In this document: positions 34,201-44,775 of the stretch, one piece after another
Layout: the number at the start of each line of letters is the position of its first letter
Numbering within the stretch: the stretch's first letter is position 1
NCBI GenBank assembly: GCA_963969345.1
Contig: OZ017769.1
Location: forward strand, 6,203,725-6,267,724
Origin: Turbatrix aceti
Lineage: Eukaryota; Nematoda; Chromadorea; Rhabditida; Panagrolaimidae
Length of the DNA stretch: 64,000 nucleotides
Reading direction: 5' to 3'
Notes under the pieces: generated by a model
What the model saw: only the letters and a program-made list of their open reading frames with translations
Told to the model about the DNA's origin: nothing
Database searches by the model: none
Translations under genes and position numbers: made by a program

Positions 34201-34461
34201 ATCATTTTTGGCGGTGAACTGGAATCGATAGTTGGTGACCAGAATTTCGCCGCGACAGATGCCGTGCCTAGTCAGCAGCTTGCCCGGGCCTAAAACACCA
34301 AAATGGGGTTCGCGGGACATTCAAAGAAGCCCGATAGACTCACCCTGGTGCACGGTGTCTTCTCCAGTCAGCATATTGGCGGCGCTGCCGTTGAGCTGAT
34401 CGTCGGGAACGGAAAATGCATCGTCGACGGGGGGAAATGAGTGGCAGCTGCTGGCCGACAT
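31274..34461 (-). CDS. mtm-1: myotubularin-family phosphoinositide 3-phosphatase (MTM1/MTMR1/MTMR2 type)
   Basis: Six minus-strand exons: 34461-34344, 34289-34186, 34135-34028, 33671-33486, 33438-32281 and a terminal 31333-31274, all phase-consistent (577 aa; human MTM1 is 603). The enzyme removes the 3-phosphate from PI(3)P and PI(3,5)P2 on endosomes. A PH-GRAM domain spans roughly 40-150 (ILVTNYRF, GFINGVEK, RGENSYG). The phosphatase domain carries the active-site loop HCSDGWDRTSQLTSL with nucleophile Cys374, so the enzyme is predicted to be catalytically competent. Further conserved signatures are ARPTSNAQANRLRGGGYE and FGHKFAIRFGHG. The last exon encodes 19 residues ending ITRV, a class I PDZ-ligand pattern; I inferred that exon from phase and the acceptor CTATTCAG. 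If it is not used, reading through gives an end of VSFGE. The last intron (947 nt) contains the MITE below. Confidence 0.93.
31385..31798. mobile_element. hAT-like MITE with 8-bp target-site duplication
   Basis: The element occupies 31393-31790 (398 bp) and is flanked on both sides by the identical 8-mer CTCAGCAC (31385-31392 and 31791-31798). The termini are inverted repeats, CAGACATGAAAA on the left and its complement TTTTCATGTCTG on the right. Just inside each end are long arrays of GGCCC/GGGCC units that can pair with each other. The centre is AT-rich and holds no ORF. An 8-bp duplication with CAG-type ends similar to the Ac end (CAGGGATGAAA) is what the hAT superfamily leaves. The element is non-autonomous and sits in the last intron of mtm-1. 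Confidence 0.88.
31937..32228. repeat. second inverted-terminal repeat element (family 2)
   Basis: A 292-bp AT-rich block bounded by the 12-bp inverted repeats AGTGTTGTCGGG (31937-31948) and CCCGACAACACT (32217-32228). It is flanked by a near-identical 17/18-nt direct repeat (CAGAAATCAAGCAAACA at 31917-31933 and, with one extra A, at 32230-32247). Internal phrases such as GTTTGAGAACCCGAAAAAAATCC and GGTCGGGTTACCCG recur in opposite orientation in the intron at 35440-35570. No ORF. It shares the mtm-1 last intron with the hAT MITE. Confidence 0.7.
33760..33990. repeat. AT-rich dispersed repeat in an mtm-1 intron (family 3)
   Basis: The sequence around TTTTGTGCTAAATTTTATAAA and the following AATTTGCTTATTTTGGCATTTTT, ending in ATACAAATTTTTTTTTGCAA, matches the reverse complement of 60615-60780 over roughly 200 bp with interspersed mismatches. 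It fills most of the 356-nt intron between exons 3 and 4 of mtm-1. No coding potential. Confidence 0.65.
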
Positions 34462-35098
34462 ACCTAGACTATCGACTTGATATTCACCGCGGCTTAGAAA
34501 CAACCGAAAAGGCCAACGCATGGATATGGATCGTACAGGAGGGGATATAAAATTAACAAGCACGGCGAAAATCAATAAACGACGAACGTGGGGCGAGTCC
34601 GAGTCCCTACAGACGAGGTCGGTTAACCGAGCGTGTACGCTCCAATGTGACAGCGTCAGAGGATGTCGTCGTCGCGTTGTCACGGAACAGCGCCCCAGCC
34701 TCAGCCAGGTCGTGGCAACGACGACGACGACGACGACGACGGCGGTGGTGGTGGATAGCTGCGGTGCCCGGCGCTTCCCTCGCACGCACGTCAGCCAGAC
34801 GGTCAGCTGAACGCGTCACACGGTCTCACCGTGGCTTCCAATGGGATCAGGTGGGAACCAGTGCTCTGGTTACGTGAAAAAAAATACTTGCAACGGTGAA
34901 TCACCGATAATGCGGGCAGGTTTGCGCACCCGAACAGAAAAGTGGATGAAGTTCGCTCCAGCACCGCAGTTGCGGACGCTCCCGCCACGAAATTTTTGGT
35001 TGCGTCTCTCAAAAAAATTTTGTCATCGTTTTCGAGCGCTTTTTATTGTTCGCTTACGATTTTCAGTGAGGTTCAATTTTTTGTTGGCATTTTAGACA
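34462..35098. other. divergent promoter region between mtm-1 and the next gene
   Basis: About 640 bp between the mtm-1 start (minus) and the plus-strand orphan gene start. Contains a GAC/ACG trinucleotide tract at 34719-34741. The overlapping ORFs here are products of that repeat. Confidence 0.5.
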
Positions 35099-35745
35099 AT
35101 GTCACAAGTTCGAGAGCTTTCCGTGGCCACGCCGAACCTGCTGATCGAAGAGCCCGACAAGGCTGCCAAGCCCTGCCCTCTTCTGGACGGTCATGTCACC
35201 GATACGACCGTCGTTCACACCTCCTCCCACGGCGCTCCGGTCCCGACCGAAGTCGCGCCCCCGCACGAGCTGCTGGCCAAGGGATCGCTCTACCAGAAGA
35301 CCGTCGAGGATCTCGTCGAGAACCGACGTCTCATCGCAGGTCACGGCCAAGCCGAACAGTTTATCAGGTGGGTTTTTTGAACCAACGGCTCTCGCCTGTT
35401 TTATCTTTCTGAGTAGTGTTATCGGGTTTTGAAACTTTTTGGGTAATCCTACGTGGAGCCGGATCCGAAAATCACGGGTAACCCGACCTAAACTCGAAAT
35501 TTGGCATTTTGAACGGTTTTTTTCCATTTTTAAACAATTTAGACTTTTTTTGGGTTCTCGAACTCCCGAGTTTCCTTTTCAATATTTTTTCATGTTTCAG
35601 TGAGGTGTACGCCGCCAGTCAGATCAACCGTGGCCCTCCAGGCATTTTCAAGAGCAGCCGTTTGCACCTCGACATGCTGCTGAACCGCGACTCCATGATC
35701 ACCCCTGCTGATTACCTCAACTTCGACTACAACTTTTCGGTCTGA
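35099..35745 (+). CDS. small orphan protein, probably cytosolic
   Basis: Two exons, 35099-35367 and 35601-35745, joined in phase 2 (137 aa). I do not recognise a family. The start ATG has a typical AAAATG-like context (GACAATGTC). There is no signal peptide, membrane helix or cysteine cluster. The C-terminal half (EVYAASQINRGPPGIFKSSRLH and ADYLNFDYNF) has the look of a conserved, structured short protein. The acceptor ATGTTTCAG and the in-frame join support a real gene. The 233-nt intron contains a copy of repeat family 2 in reverse orientation. Confidence 0.7.
35440..35570. repeat. partial reverse-oriented copy of repeat family 2
   Basis: Within the intron of the small orphan gene. GGGTAACCCGACCTAAACTCGAAAT and TTTTTTTGGGTTCTCGAACTC (positions about 35478-35565) mirror the internal segments of the 31937-32228 element. 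The outer terminal repeats are not obvious, so this looks like a truncated copy. Confidence 0.55.
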
Positions 35746-37213
35746 GTTTTAATTTGTGATTGGTTGCTTGCTCCGATACTTGTGGCATGGTTTGTTTATT
35801 TCTTGTGCTTTTGTTCGAAAATAAATTATCGGTGGAGTTTGTGCCGAACAGGGCGTGCCAGAGTGTTCTGGAACGCGCGCCGCAGTTGCGTTTGCGGTTG
35901 GGTTGACCTCGGCCGTTCGTTCGTTCTTTTGTACAGAGTCGAGTGCATCGCGCAAAACGGACTCGAAGAACGGCTCAGAGCTGAGCTCAGGTGATCGTCG
36001 ATCGCGGTTGTTGCATCTCTTCGCGGTTCTTCTCTGGTTTATGCTTTGCCTTTTTCTCTCTGTTTTTGGGGTCGATTTGTGCCACTGAGGTCTATTTTGG
36101 GCGTTGTGCTTGTTTCGTTTCCTGTTGATCGTTCAACTCTCGGTCTGATCGCCTCTGCACTTCCGGCAAAAAAAAACAGGTTCGCCGATCTTAGGGGGAT
36201 TAAGCGCTGATTGAAGACGTCAGGGAATTATGGGTCGCGAATGATGAATTGCACCACCTCGCAGTTTCCTTCCGGCGGTGATGGTGGTTGTAGTGGTTTC
36301 TGATAACTTTTTTCGCTATGCCCGATTGAATATCAGAAAATGACCGTAACCTCAAAATCAGTACGGTCGCCTACTTTTTATCAAAAATTTTGGGGTCATT
36401 TTTTGATAAATTTTACCGTATTTTGAACCAATTTGTGTTCAAAACACCTAAAAATACGTAATAATTACTCACTTAAATACAAATTTAACAAATGATAAAT
36501 GATACACAAAAACGTCTGAAAATCATACTTCTATTCAAAAAAAATTACCTTTGATTTTTTTTGAGGATTTTATGCCTTGACCGTAACCGAAGTCAAATTC
36601 CATGTCACGCTCGCTTTTACCGTTTTCTAAAACGGCTTTTGCGTTGTCTGACATAATTTACCCCTCTCGGCGCCTCTGATTGCCACGAGACACGTTAGTC
36701 ACCTGTAACAAAGGCCAAATGAAGCGCAAACCGGCCAACACGGCTTTGTTCGCTGGCGCGCGTGCGTGATCTGTTTTGTAACGCGTACAACAATAGAGGG
36801 AATGCAATCATCATCATCAGTGAAACTTCACGTGCACCCCTTTGTTTTTGGACCTCGTAGGCGTTTGTTTTCTGTCGTCATTGTTTCATCCCGGAACGCT
36901 GTCCTGTTCATCGTTTATCGCCCTGTCCTCAGCGCATCATTAATCATGAACGGCGTGATTGTATTGTCTCTGTTATTGAGCCTAGGCGACAGGAAAGGGT
37001 TCACTTTGCCGTTGGCATCCACCTTACAGTAACAAACACCGACTGAGAATTCCAGAAATAGCTTTGATGTCTTAAACTTTGATGTTCATGTTTGTCTCTG
37101 ATCTCGTCTCACGCTGCACACGCAGGTATCATACTTTCTTGCAGATCAAGAAAAATAAAAAATAACAGTTACATTAGAGGCGGGTGGACGAGAACGTAGT
37201 AAAGGTCGGGCGA
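35746..37213. other. intergenic region
   Basis: No supportable gene. At 36383-36415 an imperfect inverted repeat (TTTTATCAAAAA...TTTTTTGATAAA) could form a hairpin in an AT-rich block (about 36340-36660) that also contains the phrase TGACCGTAAC twice, which suggests a decayed repeat element. Confidence 0.45.
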
Positions 37214-37630
37214 TCAGGTGGAGTTGGGAGTATTTAAGGCAGGCTCTCGCTCGCCGTTTTCGCGGCGGCGGTGGCCGTGAGGGGGGACGATGTGGTCTGT
37301 GATGTTGACTGCCTGTGCGTCTGTACTCGAGTCTCTGTGTTGGGAAACGGTCGCTCTGAACTCCAGGTTGGCATTATCGATGAGATCTGAGATTTGAGTG
37401 CGTTTTCGCAGATCTTGGATCAACGCGAGTGCATCCAATGACGATCTGAGCTCTGAGATCGGGGGCCCTGAGCCAGTCGTCACCCACGACTGACCTCGCT
37501 TCAGCGCATCAGATAACGAATGGGGATGGGTCTTCTTCATCCACTCCACCCAAAAGTACTTTTTCATCTTGTTTTGCGCGATTGACGACGACCACGCCAA
37601 ACATGCATGCTGCGCATCGTCCCAATCATT
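37214..37630 (-). CDS. doubtful orphan CDS, possibly frameshifted
   Basis: A minus-strand frame of about 138 aa from the ATG at 37630 (MNDWDDAQHACLAW...). It is Trp-rich at the start (YFWVEWMKK) and Ser/Thr/Gln-rich later, with composition closer to a real protein than to the shadows nearby. Immediately upstream on the same strand, in a different frame, 37642-37824 encodes another protein-like stretch (NKNDANGKPMISDEELQRW) that ends in a stop 12 bases before this frame. That is compatible with a single gene broken by a one-base shift, or with an unseen splice. No family recognised. Confidence 0.3.
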   Translation of the reverse strand, partial: NDWDDAQHACLAWSSSIAQNKMKKYFWVEWMKKTHPHSLSDALKRGQSWVTTGSGPPISELRSSLDALALIQDLRKRTQISDLIDNANLEFRATVSQHRDSSTDAQAVNITDHIVPPHGHRRRENGEREPALNTPNST

Positions 37631-38020
37631 CATTCGTCCATTCACCACCGTTGCAACTCTTCATCAGAGATCATCGGCTTTCCGTTGGCGTCATTTTTAT
37701 TCGCCCACCTCACCTGTTTTGAATTTTGATTCCCCAGGCGATTCGGTCTCTGTTTCTCTCTGTCGTCAGTCTGAAAGTGGAAAGAAGGAAAGAAATCGGT
37801 CTTTAGATCGCTTAATCCCAGCATGGTAGTAATTTATAACGATTGTGAGACATGGCTCCACTAATAGGATGCGTCAGTCGTTTCCCAGTCGCCTGATTAG
37901 AGCGTTTTTTAAATGTCTCTCGCGCAGTATTTTCACATCAGACGATTGTTTGGCGCCACGTGGAAACTCTGAAGACTCGTGAATGACGCCACACTCTCTG
38001 TTTCAGTTAACCGATCTAAC

Positions 38021-39495
38021 ATGACTATCGTTCAACGACTTGTACGACACTTACTCAGAAAATCCAGCGTCAAGCCTTTACGCACGACGACGTACGCGGC
38101 GACGACGTCGGCCGTCGCGGAGTCCATCGCGGATATGGCCATCGAGCAGTACGTCGCCTCCGAGACGAATCCCTTCCGGCTCATTCAGCTCCGCGAGTCT
38201 GGTGAATCGGCCAAGAAGGCCATCGATGACCGACTGTCTAACATCACGCAGCTCCTCGTCCGGCGAAGCAACATCTCCGGCGACATCGACTTTTCTGCTT
38301 CGAACCCGGAAACAACGTTTGACAACGCTATCTGGTACAAGCATCCGCTCGGCTTCAAGATCGTCGCCCGTTTCGTTGGCGACAAGCGAGTCGAGCTCCT
38401 CGTTGATACGCATTGGTCCAGCAAGGACGTCTTTGCGCTCAAGAAAACCATCGATGCATTCCGCCAGAGCGTTGTTTTCGTCGAGCTGGACTCTGCGGTC
38501 GCGGAGCTGATCATTGCATCGCTTTCCCTCATAGACCTCGATCGCTGGTACGCTTTTCTCTGCTACATGAAGGCGGTCAACAATCCGGGAATGCACTTTC
38601 TCGTCACAGACGAAACGTCTGGCGTCACTGATCGCTACTTTCCCGGAGCGCAGGAGATCACGATCCGTACTTCGCGGGCAGACACCGCTCACCTCGCCAG
38701 GTAGGCTGCCTTTCCTTCCCTTCCCATCACAGAACATTGATTTGATTTATCGGGCCATCAAAAATGTGTTTTTCACCTTTCGTTTTTGATAGTTGATTCG
38801 TTTCTGGCGTTGGCGAGCCAGAAGCGTAGAAACCGGTTCCCGCCCGTGTATATTTCTGGGGTGACGTCAAATCGGGACATTTGTCGTTGACAAAACAAAA
38901 ACGTTTCCGCCGACCACGAAGGCAACGGCGAAGGCGTTAAATATTATTTTTCTTGTGGTCAGGTCACGAGTCGCCTAATTGGACGCCACAAAAACACCTT
39001 CTTCGGGCCGGGCTGCAAGAAATTCCTATCACTTGTTTTTTTTATTTGAGCCAAACTTAGTAACGGAAATGCATGCATGCATGCATGCTCGCTGCATCGT
39101 GCAAATCGCCGTGAGCACGAGCACGAGTTTAACGCGACGAAACAAACGATCTGTCTTAGACACACTGCGCACGGGGGGTGGTGGTTATTAATCACACGTT
39201 GCGGATTATGACCGGTCAAACTTTTTACTACGCATCATTCATTCATGGCAAATACTTTCTTCCGGCTCGATTGACTGACCCGCTTTGCTTTCTTTTCAGA
39301 ATCAACGATTACGGCGTGAGATCGCAGTTTGTCGTCAACCGACAGCGACTCACCGCGATGCGCGTCATCGTCACCGACGCTTCTCCGGATACCACCTGCA
39401 AGGACCTGCTCCGCAACCTGTACTACTTCAGGTCGTGGGCCAGCGCCGGGGGCTTCGACGACCGCTACCAGCAGCTCATCGTCGGGTGCGTGTGA
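38021..39495 (+). CDS. orphan protein of 291 aa, possibly from a lineage-specific family
   Basis: Two exons, 38021-38700 and 39300-39495, joined in phase 2. The ATG at 38021 follows a splice acceptor (CTGTTTCAG, ending about 38006) by 14 bases, which suggests a spliced leader or 5'UTR intron. I do not recognise a domain. The N-terminus is basic (MTIVQRLVRHLLRKSS) and could be a mitochondrial presequence. The remainder looks like an alternating alpha/beta soluble protein with segments such as FKIVARFVGDKRVELLVDT and LIDLDRWYAFLCYM, with no membrane helix. The general style (basic start, then repeated beta strands with Leu/Val/Asp) resembles worm F-box-associated proteins, but no F-box is visible. 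A donor-like GTGCGT overlaps the final codons, so further 3' exons are possible. Confidence 0.6.
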
Positions 39496-40639
39496 ACTAT
39501 TACGATCGAAACAACAGCCGGGAACGCGTTCTGCAATAAAGAAGGGCATCACATCACGTCAGGCGGCACGCGAGCACTGTCAGCTGGAGTTCGTCTTATT
39601 TTAAATGGTATTTCGCAGAAGGCGAGCGCGTGTCTTTTTCCACCTTTGTTTTGGGATGTTTTTTGGTGGCATATCATATTTGGCATTATCTGGCGTTGAA
39701 ATAAAATGGAACGCGACGAAAATCGGTCTGATGACGGACGAGTGCCGGCGCATTGCATTCCAAAGCAACGTCTAGCGTATGTTTTTGCAAGGAACATACG
39801 CCAGAGACGTTGATGAACTCAAACGCAAGACATGACGGGTTGTGTATTGGGCGAGGACAACTGGATGCAGCGGCGGGTAGTCCACGTAGGCCGTGCTGTG
39901 CCCCGGCGGGCTGCTGCGGCGGCGGCGGAGGCAGCGAAACGACGGCGACATGTGCCCTTGGCTTGCAGCCAGCAGCGCACTTCTTGCCCGGCTACCAACG
40001 CGCGTGTGGCTGCGGCCGCGGCTGCGGCTGCGGCTCGATGACGCGAGGGGCGGCAAAAGCCTGCACAAATCCGTTCCAGCCGGGAGAGCGAGCGCAAGTG
40101 ATTTTGCTTCTTCTCGCCGCATGTCATGTCGAGCAGACTTGAGACTGTTGTCGCTGGGAAACGAGAGAAAAATATTATACGCTCCGAGAGTCGTCCAGCT
40201 GCAGCTCAAAGCCGGGTAATCCCATGACTCGATGAAAGTTGCTCGAGAGTGAGTGTCGATGGAGACAGGAAACTCTCGAGCGGGATTGCCTGCCACATCA
40301 CCGGCGCCGGCGCCCTTTTAAGCCCAGGACACAGATCTGACGTCCTGCCAGGGCATCCGCGCGACGTGTAATGCCCCGCTCATCCCGCTTATCATGATGT
40401 ACCGCGATATTGAGTACCTCAGCCCCCCCCGGCGAGACACTTGACGCGTCTTCCCGCCACTTGTCTGGCCCTGGCCTCCCTCGTGTCAGCCAGCAGGTTG
40501 TCGCTCGCACTCGTGTTGCATTACCTCCGTCTCATCCGTGTGTTGTGTTTCTCAGTTAGATCCAGAGTTTTTTTTTCGAGCTTGCTTTAACGAGCTTTAC
40601 TCCTAACCGGTGCTGGCGGCGACCCCCGCGTCGCCCGCC
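39496..40639. other. intergenic region with GC-rich repeats
   Basis: Contains GGC/GCTGCG-type tracts (about 39905-40040) that create Ala- or Gly/Cys-rich ORFs on both strands. None has a convincing start or splice context. Presumed promoter of the SLC7 gene. Confidence 0.45.
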
Positions 40640-43480
40640 ATGGAGGAACATCACAAAATGGGTTATTTTGGCGCTACGTCGTACGTCATTGGCAATATCA
40701 TTGGTAGGTGACGTTGAACGAAGCGGCCGCCTCAAAAATTCTGTTTTCCTTCTTTTCTTCAGGAAGCGGGATTTTCATCACTCCATCGGGCATTCTGCGC
40801 TCGACGGACAGCGTGGGACTCTCGCTGGTCATCTGGGTGGTCTGCGCGCTCATCGCCTTCCTCGGCAGCCTGTGCTACATCGAGCTGGGCACGTCGATCC
40901 GCGAAGCGGGCTGCGACTTTGCGTACATCTGCTACGTCAAGTGGTACGCCGTCGCGTTCAGCTTCATGTGGGTCAGCGTGCTCATGACGTATCCCTCGAC
41001 GATTGCCATCATTGCGGAGACTTTTGGGCAGTACCTGCTGGAAGGCGTCCGGCAGTACCACGACTTCGACCCGACGGTCGAACCCATCGCGCAGAAATGC
41101 CTCGGCTTCTCGCTGCTCCGTGAGTGCCTTCGCTGCCGCTCGCTCGCACGCTTGACACCTGTTTTGCAGTCGTCGTCACATGGATGAATTTTTTCTCCCT
41201 CAACAAGTTTGCTGCGCGGTTCCAGATCGTAGCTACCTTTGCCAAGTTGGTTTCATGCGGGCTTATTATTATCACCGGGCTGTACTACTACTTCTTCAAA
41301 GGTACGTTTTTCTTGGCTGAGTTCAGAGAACGTTTCCGTGGGATGAGGGAAGCCCGAGCTTCCTGTTCTTGCTCAGTGATCACTCACAGCACTTTTTTTT
41401 TGCTTTTTGCTTCCGCTGACAGATATCTTTTATTTCTTTTATTTAGCAGATCAAGATTTGAAAAATTCGGGTCATCTCGGGTAATTGACAGCCAGCCCAG
41501 GTTATCTGTCTTCGACAGGTGCCTGCCACTTTGTTACCTTTGCCTTGCAAAAACTTGCAAAGCGATCTGGCAAAGTCCAGGGAATGATGCATGGCGTCTT
41601 TTGTTTTCGATTAGCTCGACTTTGTTCCCACTTCTCATCAGCTCTCACAAACAATTACCGCAAGTGTTTGTTCTCAAGGTGAAAACGCAACGGGACCCGA
41701 TATTGTTGTCGTTGTCGTTGTCATTGTCGAAGAAAAACGAGCAACTTGCTTCTTTCCATTGATCGATGCTTCGGAGAAATCAAGCAGCAGCGGAAGCTGA
41801 AAAAATCAATTCGCCGCATAAATTTATTGTTTTGTTTTTAGGCACTTTAGTACTTTTTTTCAGTCAGCGAGCGCATTTTTTTTTAAAACGCGAATTGAAA
41901 ATGAAATTTAGCCGTCATTTCTTTGCCGCTCCAGTGCCCCACCTGCTTCACATGCTTGAGACTTTGCTAACATGTGAAGCAAAGACACAAAATCCAGCGC
42001 GCTGCCGCCTAAAGACGAGCGAACGGCCTTTTTTGTCCACGCACTCTTCTTTGGCTCTGGCTTCGAGCCAAACAAAGTTACGCATTACATAAATATTTTA
42101 CCCGAAGAAAAGACAATTTCAACGCTCGGCGCAGAAAGAAGAAAGAATGACAATCAGTTGTGTTATCGCGCTGTTCCATCAGACCGGCAGCTTGCCGAGG
42201 TGTCGGCTGCTGCTAGGAGCTCCCGCGGGAAAGTTGAACGAACGCGGTGCAAAAAATAAGACGGAGAAAAGAGAACGGACGACAACTGCTGTGCCGCCGC
42301 CGCGCTTCGTTGATTAGGCCCCACTATAGTGTCTCCCTCTTTCCCTCCCTCCTCCGACAAGTGGCGCGTCTATGTCTGGCGGGTGTAATAATGGCCAGGC
42401 CGTTGCAGGCGCGAACGGGGCATTGTCGGATCCGTGGCCCAGCGGAGCGCAGTGGACGAGTGGCAGCCTCGTCGTAGGCTTCTACGGCGGGCTGTACGCG
42501 TACTCCGGCTGGGACATCCTCAACTACGGCACGGGCGAGATCGACCACCCCCATCGCAACGTGCCACTCGCGCTGCTCTCCGGCATCGGCGTCGTCACCG
42601 GCATTTATTTTCTCATCAACCTGGCGTTCTTTGCCGTCCTCGACGCTCACACCATCAAGTCCAGCAACGCGGTGGCGGCTGTGTTCAGCGAGCAGACGAT
42701 GGGCTCGCTCAGCTACGCGATGCCCTTCCTCATCGGCATCCTGCTCGTTGGGTCTCTCAATTCGAGTTTGTTTTCCGCGAGCAGGTACATGTACGCTGCG
42801 GCGAAGCAGGGTCACCTGCCGACGTGCTTTTCATGTGTAAATGAGCCTACGGACTCGCCGAGGGTGGCCATTTTTGCACAATCGGCGTTGGCAGTTGCCA
42901 TTTCCTTCGTCGGCGATTTGGATTCGCTTATTGGGTTCTGCATGTTTGGATTCTGGGCGCAGCGCATTTTTACGCTCATCGCGCTGCTTGTCATACGGTA
43001 CCGCGCGATTCCGGTACACGCAGACGCCATCCGCGTGCCCGCCTGGTGCATTGTCTTCTTCCTCATCATCAACATCGTGCTCGTCGTCGTGCCTATTTTC
43101 CGGGAATTTCACGTCACAGCGCTCGGCATTGTCATCTGTCTGGTCGGATTCTGCTTCTATTTCGTCCTTGTCAATCCACCGACGCTGCCCAAGTGGATGA
43201 ATGTCCTCAACAGTGAGTTTTTGTTTTCCCAACGTTTTTTGATTAATTCAACTGACTTTTTTTAGGCTACTCGACAGCGATAGCGATGGTCGTCTTCGAC
43301 GCGATGCCAGACCAGAAAACAGCCGTGCCGCCACTCGTGGCTTCCGACTCGCAGCAGTTGCTCCTGTCCAAGCGTCCATCCTTCAGCCTCGCCTCTACGG
43401 ATTCCGTTCCAGACCTGCATTCGGACGAGAAAAACACCCTCATCCGACACGGATCGACGCAGGGCCTCCGCATGTGGTAG
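40640..43480 (+). CDS. SLC7/LAT-family amino-acid transporter
   Basis: Five exons: 40640-40703, 40763-41119, 41170-41301, 42409-43212 and 43266-43480, all phase 1 (523 aa). It is an APC-superfamily transporter with 12 predicted membrane helices. Helix 1 carries the substrate-binding GSGIFITPSGI motif, split by the first intron. Later landmarks are LYAYSGWDILNYGTGEI (helix 6 region), SLNSSLFSASRYMYAAAKQGHLP (helix 8) and NPPTLPKWMNVLN. Classical light subunits (LAT1, xCT) have a Cys in the loop after helix 3 that forms a disulfide with the heavy chain 4F2hc/rBAT. Here that loop reads FDPTVEPIAQKC with no Cys at the TCPV-like position. This fits the C. elegans AAT-4 to AAT-9 group, which I recall lacks it. 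The third intron (1107 nt) is unusually long. Confidence 0.92.
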
Positions 43481-43731
43481 TCCTACCTCGCCACGATCAC
43501 CAATCCACGACGTCCGCGCGATCCGGCTCCTAGCGCGAAATACAAAGAGCAGCGCGATGCCTGGTAGCCGAGTCGTGCGGACGTCCGATCATCACTTGAC
43601 TACATTTTTCCATGCTCACCACTTTGCTTTATCTTCTCTCAAATCATCCCACACAGCCACCACCATTATCCCAGTTACGGTACGGTGCTGGGCCTATAGT
43701 TTGACTCTTGACGCGAAAAGAAAAGAAAACA

Positions 43732-43737
43732 AATAAA
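43732..43737 (+). terminator. polyadenylation signal of the SLC7 gene
   Basis: AATAAA 252 bp after the SLC7 stop codon, on the transcript strand. Confidence 0.6.
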
Positions 43738-43768
43738 CACATCACTTTTGTTTTTTTGTGTGTATTTT

Positions 43769-43774
43769 TTTATT
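43769..43774 (-). terminator. polyadenylation signal of the convergent four-pass gene
   Basis: AATAAA on the minus strand, about 100 bp past the stop at 43875. It lies about 32 bp from the opposing signal, so the two 3' ends nearly meet. Confidence 0.6.
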
Positions 43775-43874
43775 CATACCGTTTTTCGGGGAGTTACTTA
43801 GTCGGGTACATCATTACAGTACGTTAATATGTAGTACAAGTCAAAAAGATGAAGGATGTTACAGAACGATGAGA

Positions 43875-44775
43875 TTACACGGCATGAGTCTCCACGCTGC
43901 CGAAAGTCACGCGCGGCTTGGTGAGAGTCTGCTTCGCGGATTCGTAGAGGACGACGTCCTCCGCATCCGCGGCGTCTTCGATCTTGCAGCTGTACGACGC
44001 GTCTTCCATCCTGCAGTTGTACGACGGGTTGTCCACGCTGTTCGGAGCTTTTTTGACAAATTTCCGTGCCGAATCTTCGTCGAGAGAGACCATGACGCGG
44101 TAGAGGACGAAGCTGGCGTACATGTGGAGGCCAACGAACATGAGAAGCTCAATCATGCGCAGGACCTCGTGCAGGAGCGACGGCGTGTGGGACTGGTGGA
44201 AAATGCGCGAAATGTCCGCGTCCGGGGCTGAACAAGGGGTATTGGACAACAAAATTACGATCAAGGAGAAACTCACGAATTTCTTCTTTGTAGCCGAGTA
44301 AAACGTCCAAAAACCGGTCGACTGAATTGTAAATGACGCCGATGAAGAAGAGCAGCGAGCTGCCGACGTTGAGGATGACAAAGGGCGCGAAGACGAAGGG
44401 ATTCGAGGATGCGAGGCCGACAAAGCCCAGGACAACGATCGCAGAAAGCACGAGGACGACGATAGCCACGAGCGGGTAGATGTCATCGCTGAGCATACTG
44501 TAGAGCGATTGATCGACCAGGTAGATGACCGGAATGAAGAGCAGGAGCATGGCAACGGCGAGGGTACGAATCTTGACGCAGTCGCAGAAGCACAGCTCGA
44601 AATCAGGGGCTTCCGGATCGCTGGACGCGAACGAGACAATCGAATCTTCCGGCGACTTTGTCTGCTTGTAAAACGGAGTCCTGCCCGGCGGGCCGCGGAC
44701 CGGGTCGTCCATTGTGACAGAAGCGTCGTTAAACGTCATGTTCAGCGCCTTCTTTACAGGCCTAAAAATGGCCAT
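43875..44775 (-). CDS. four-transmembrane orphan protein (LAPTM-like layout)
   Basis: Two minus-strand exons, 44775-44277 and 44227-43875, phase 1 (283 aa). The ATG at 44775 follows the acceptor GGGGTTCAG by one base, and a consensus donor (GTAAGT) lies near 44812 on the same strand, so there is a short 5'UTR intron. After an N-terminal cytoplasmic region, the motif ELCFCDCVKIRT precedes four hydrophobic helices (LAVAMLLLFIPVIYLV, YPLVAIVVLVLSAIVVLGFV, FVFAPFVILNVGSSLLFFIG and, in exon 2, LRMIELLMFVGLHMYASF). A polar tail with repeated SYNC/SYSCKIED follows. The Cys-rich start and four-helix layout resemble nematode LAPTM or tetraspan lysosomal proteins, but no LAPTM signature is clear. Assignment is by topology only. 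Confidence 0.75.

Noticed and set aside
39772..40296. ORFs on both strands with Ala-rich or Gly/Cys-rich tracts
   Set aside because: All come from GCGGCT/GGC repeats read in different frames. No start context or splice sites that build a gene.
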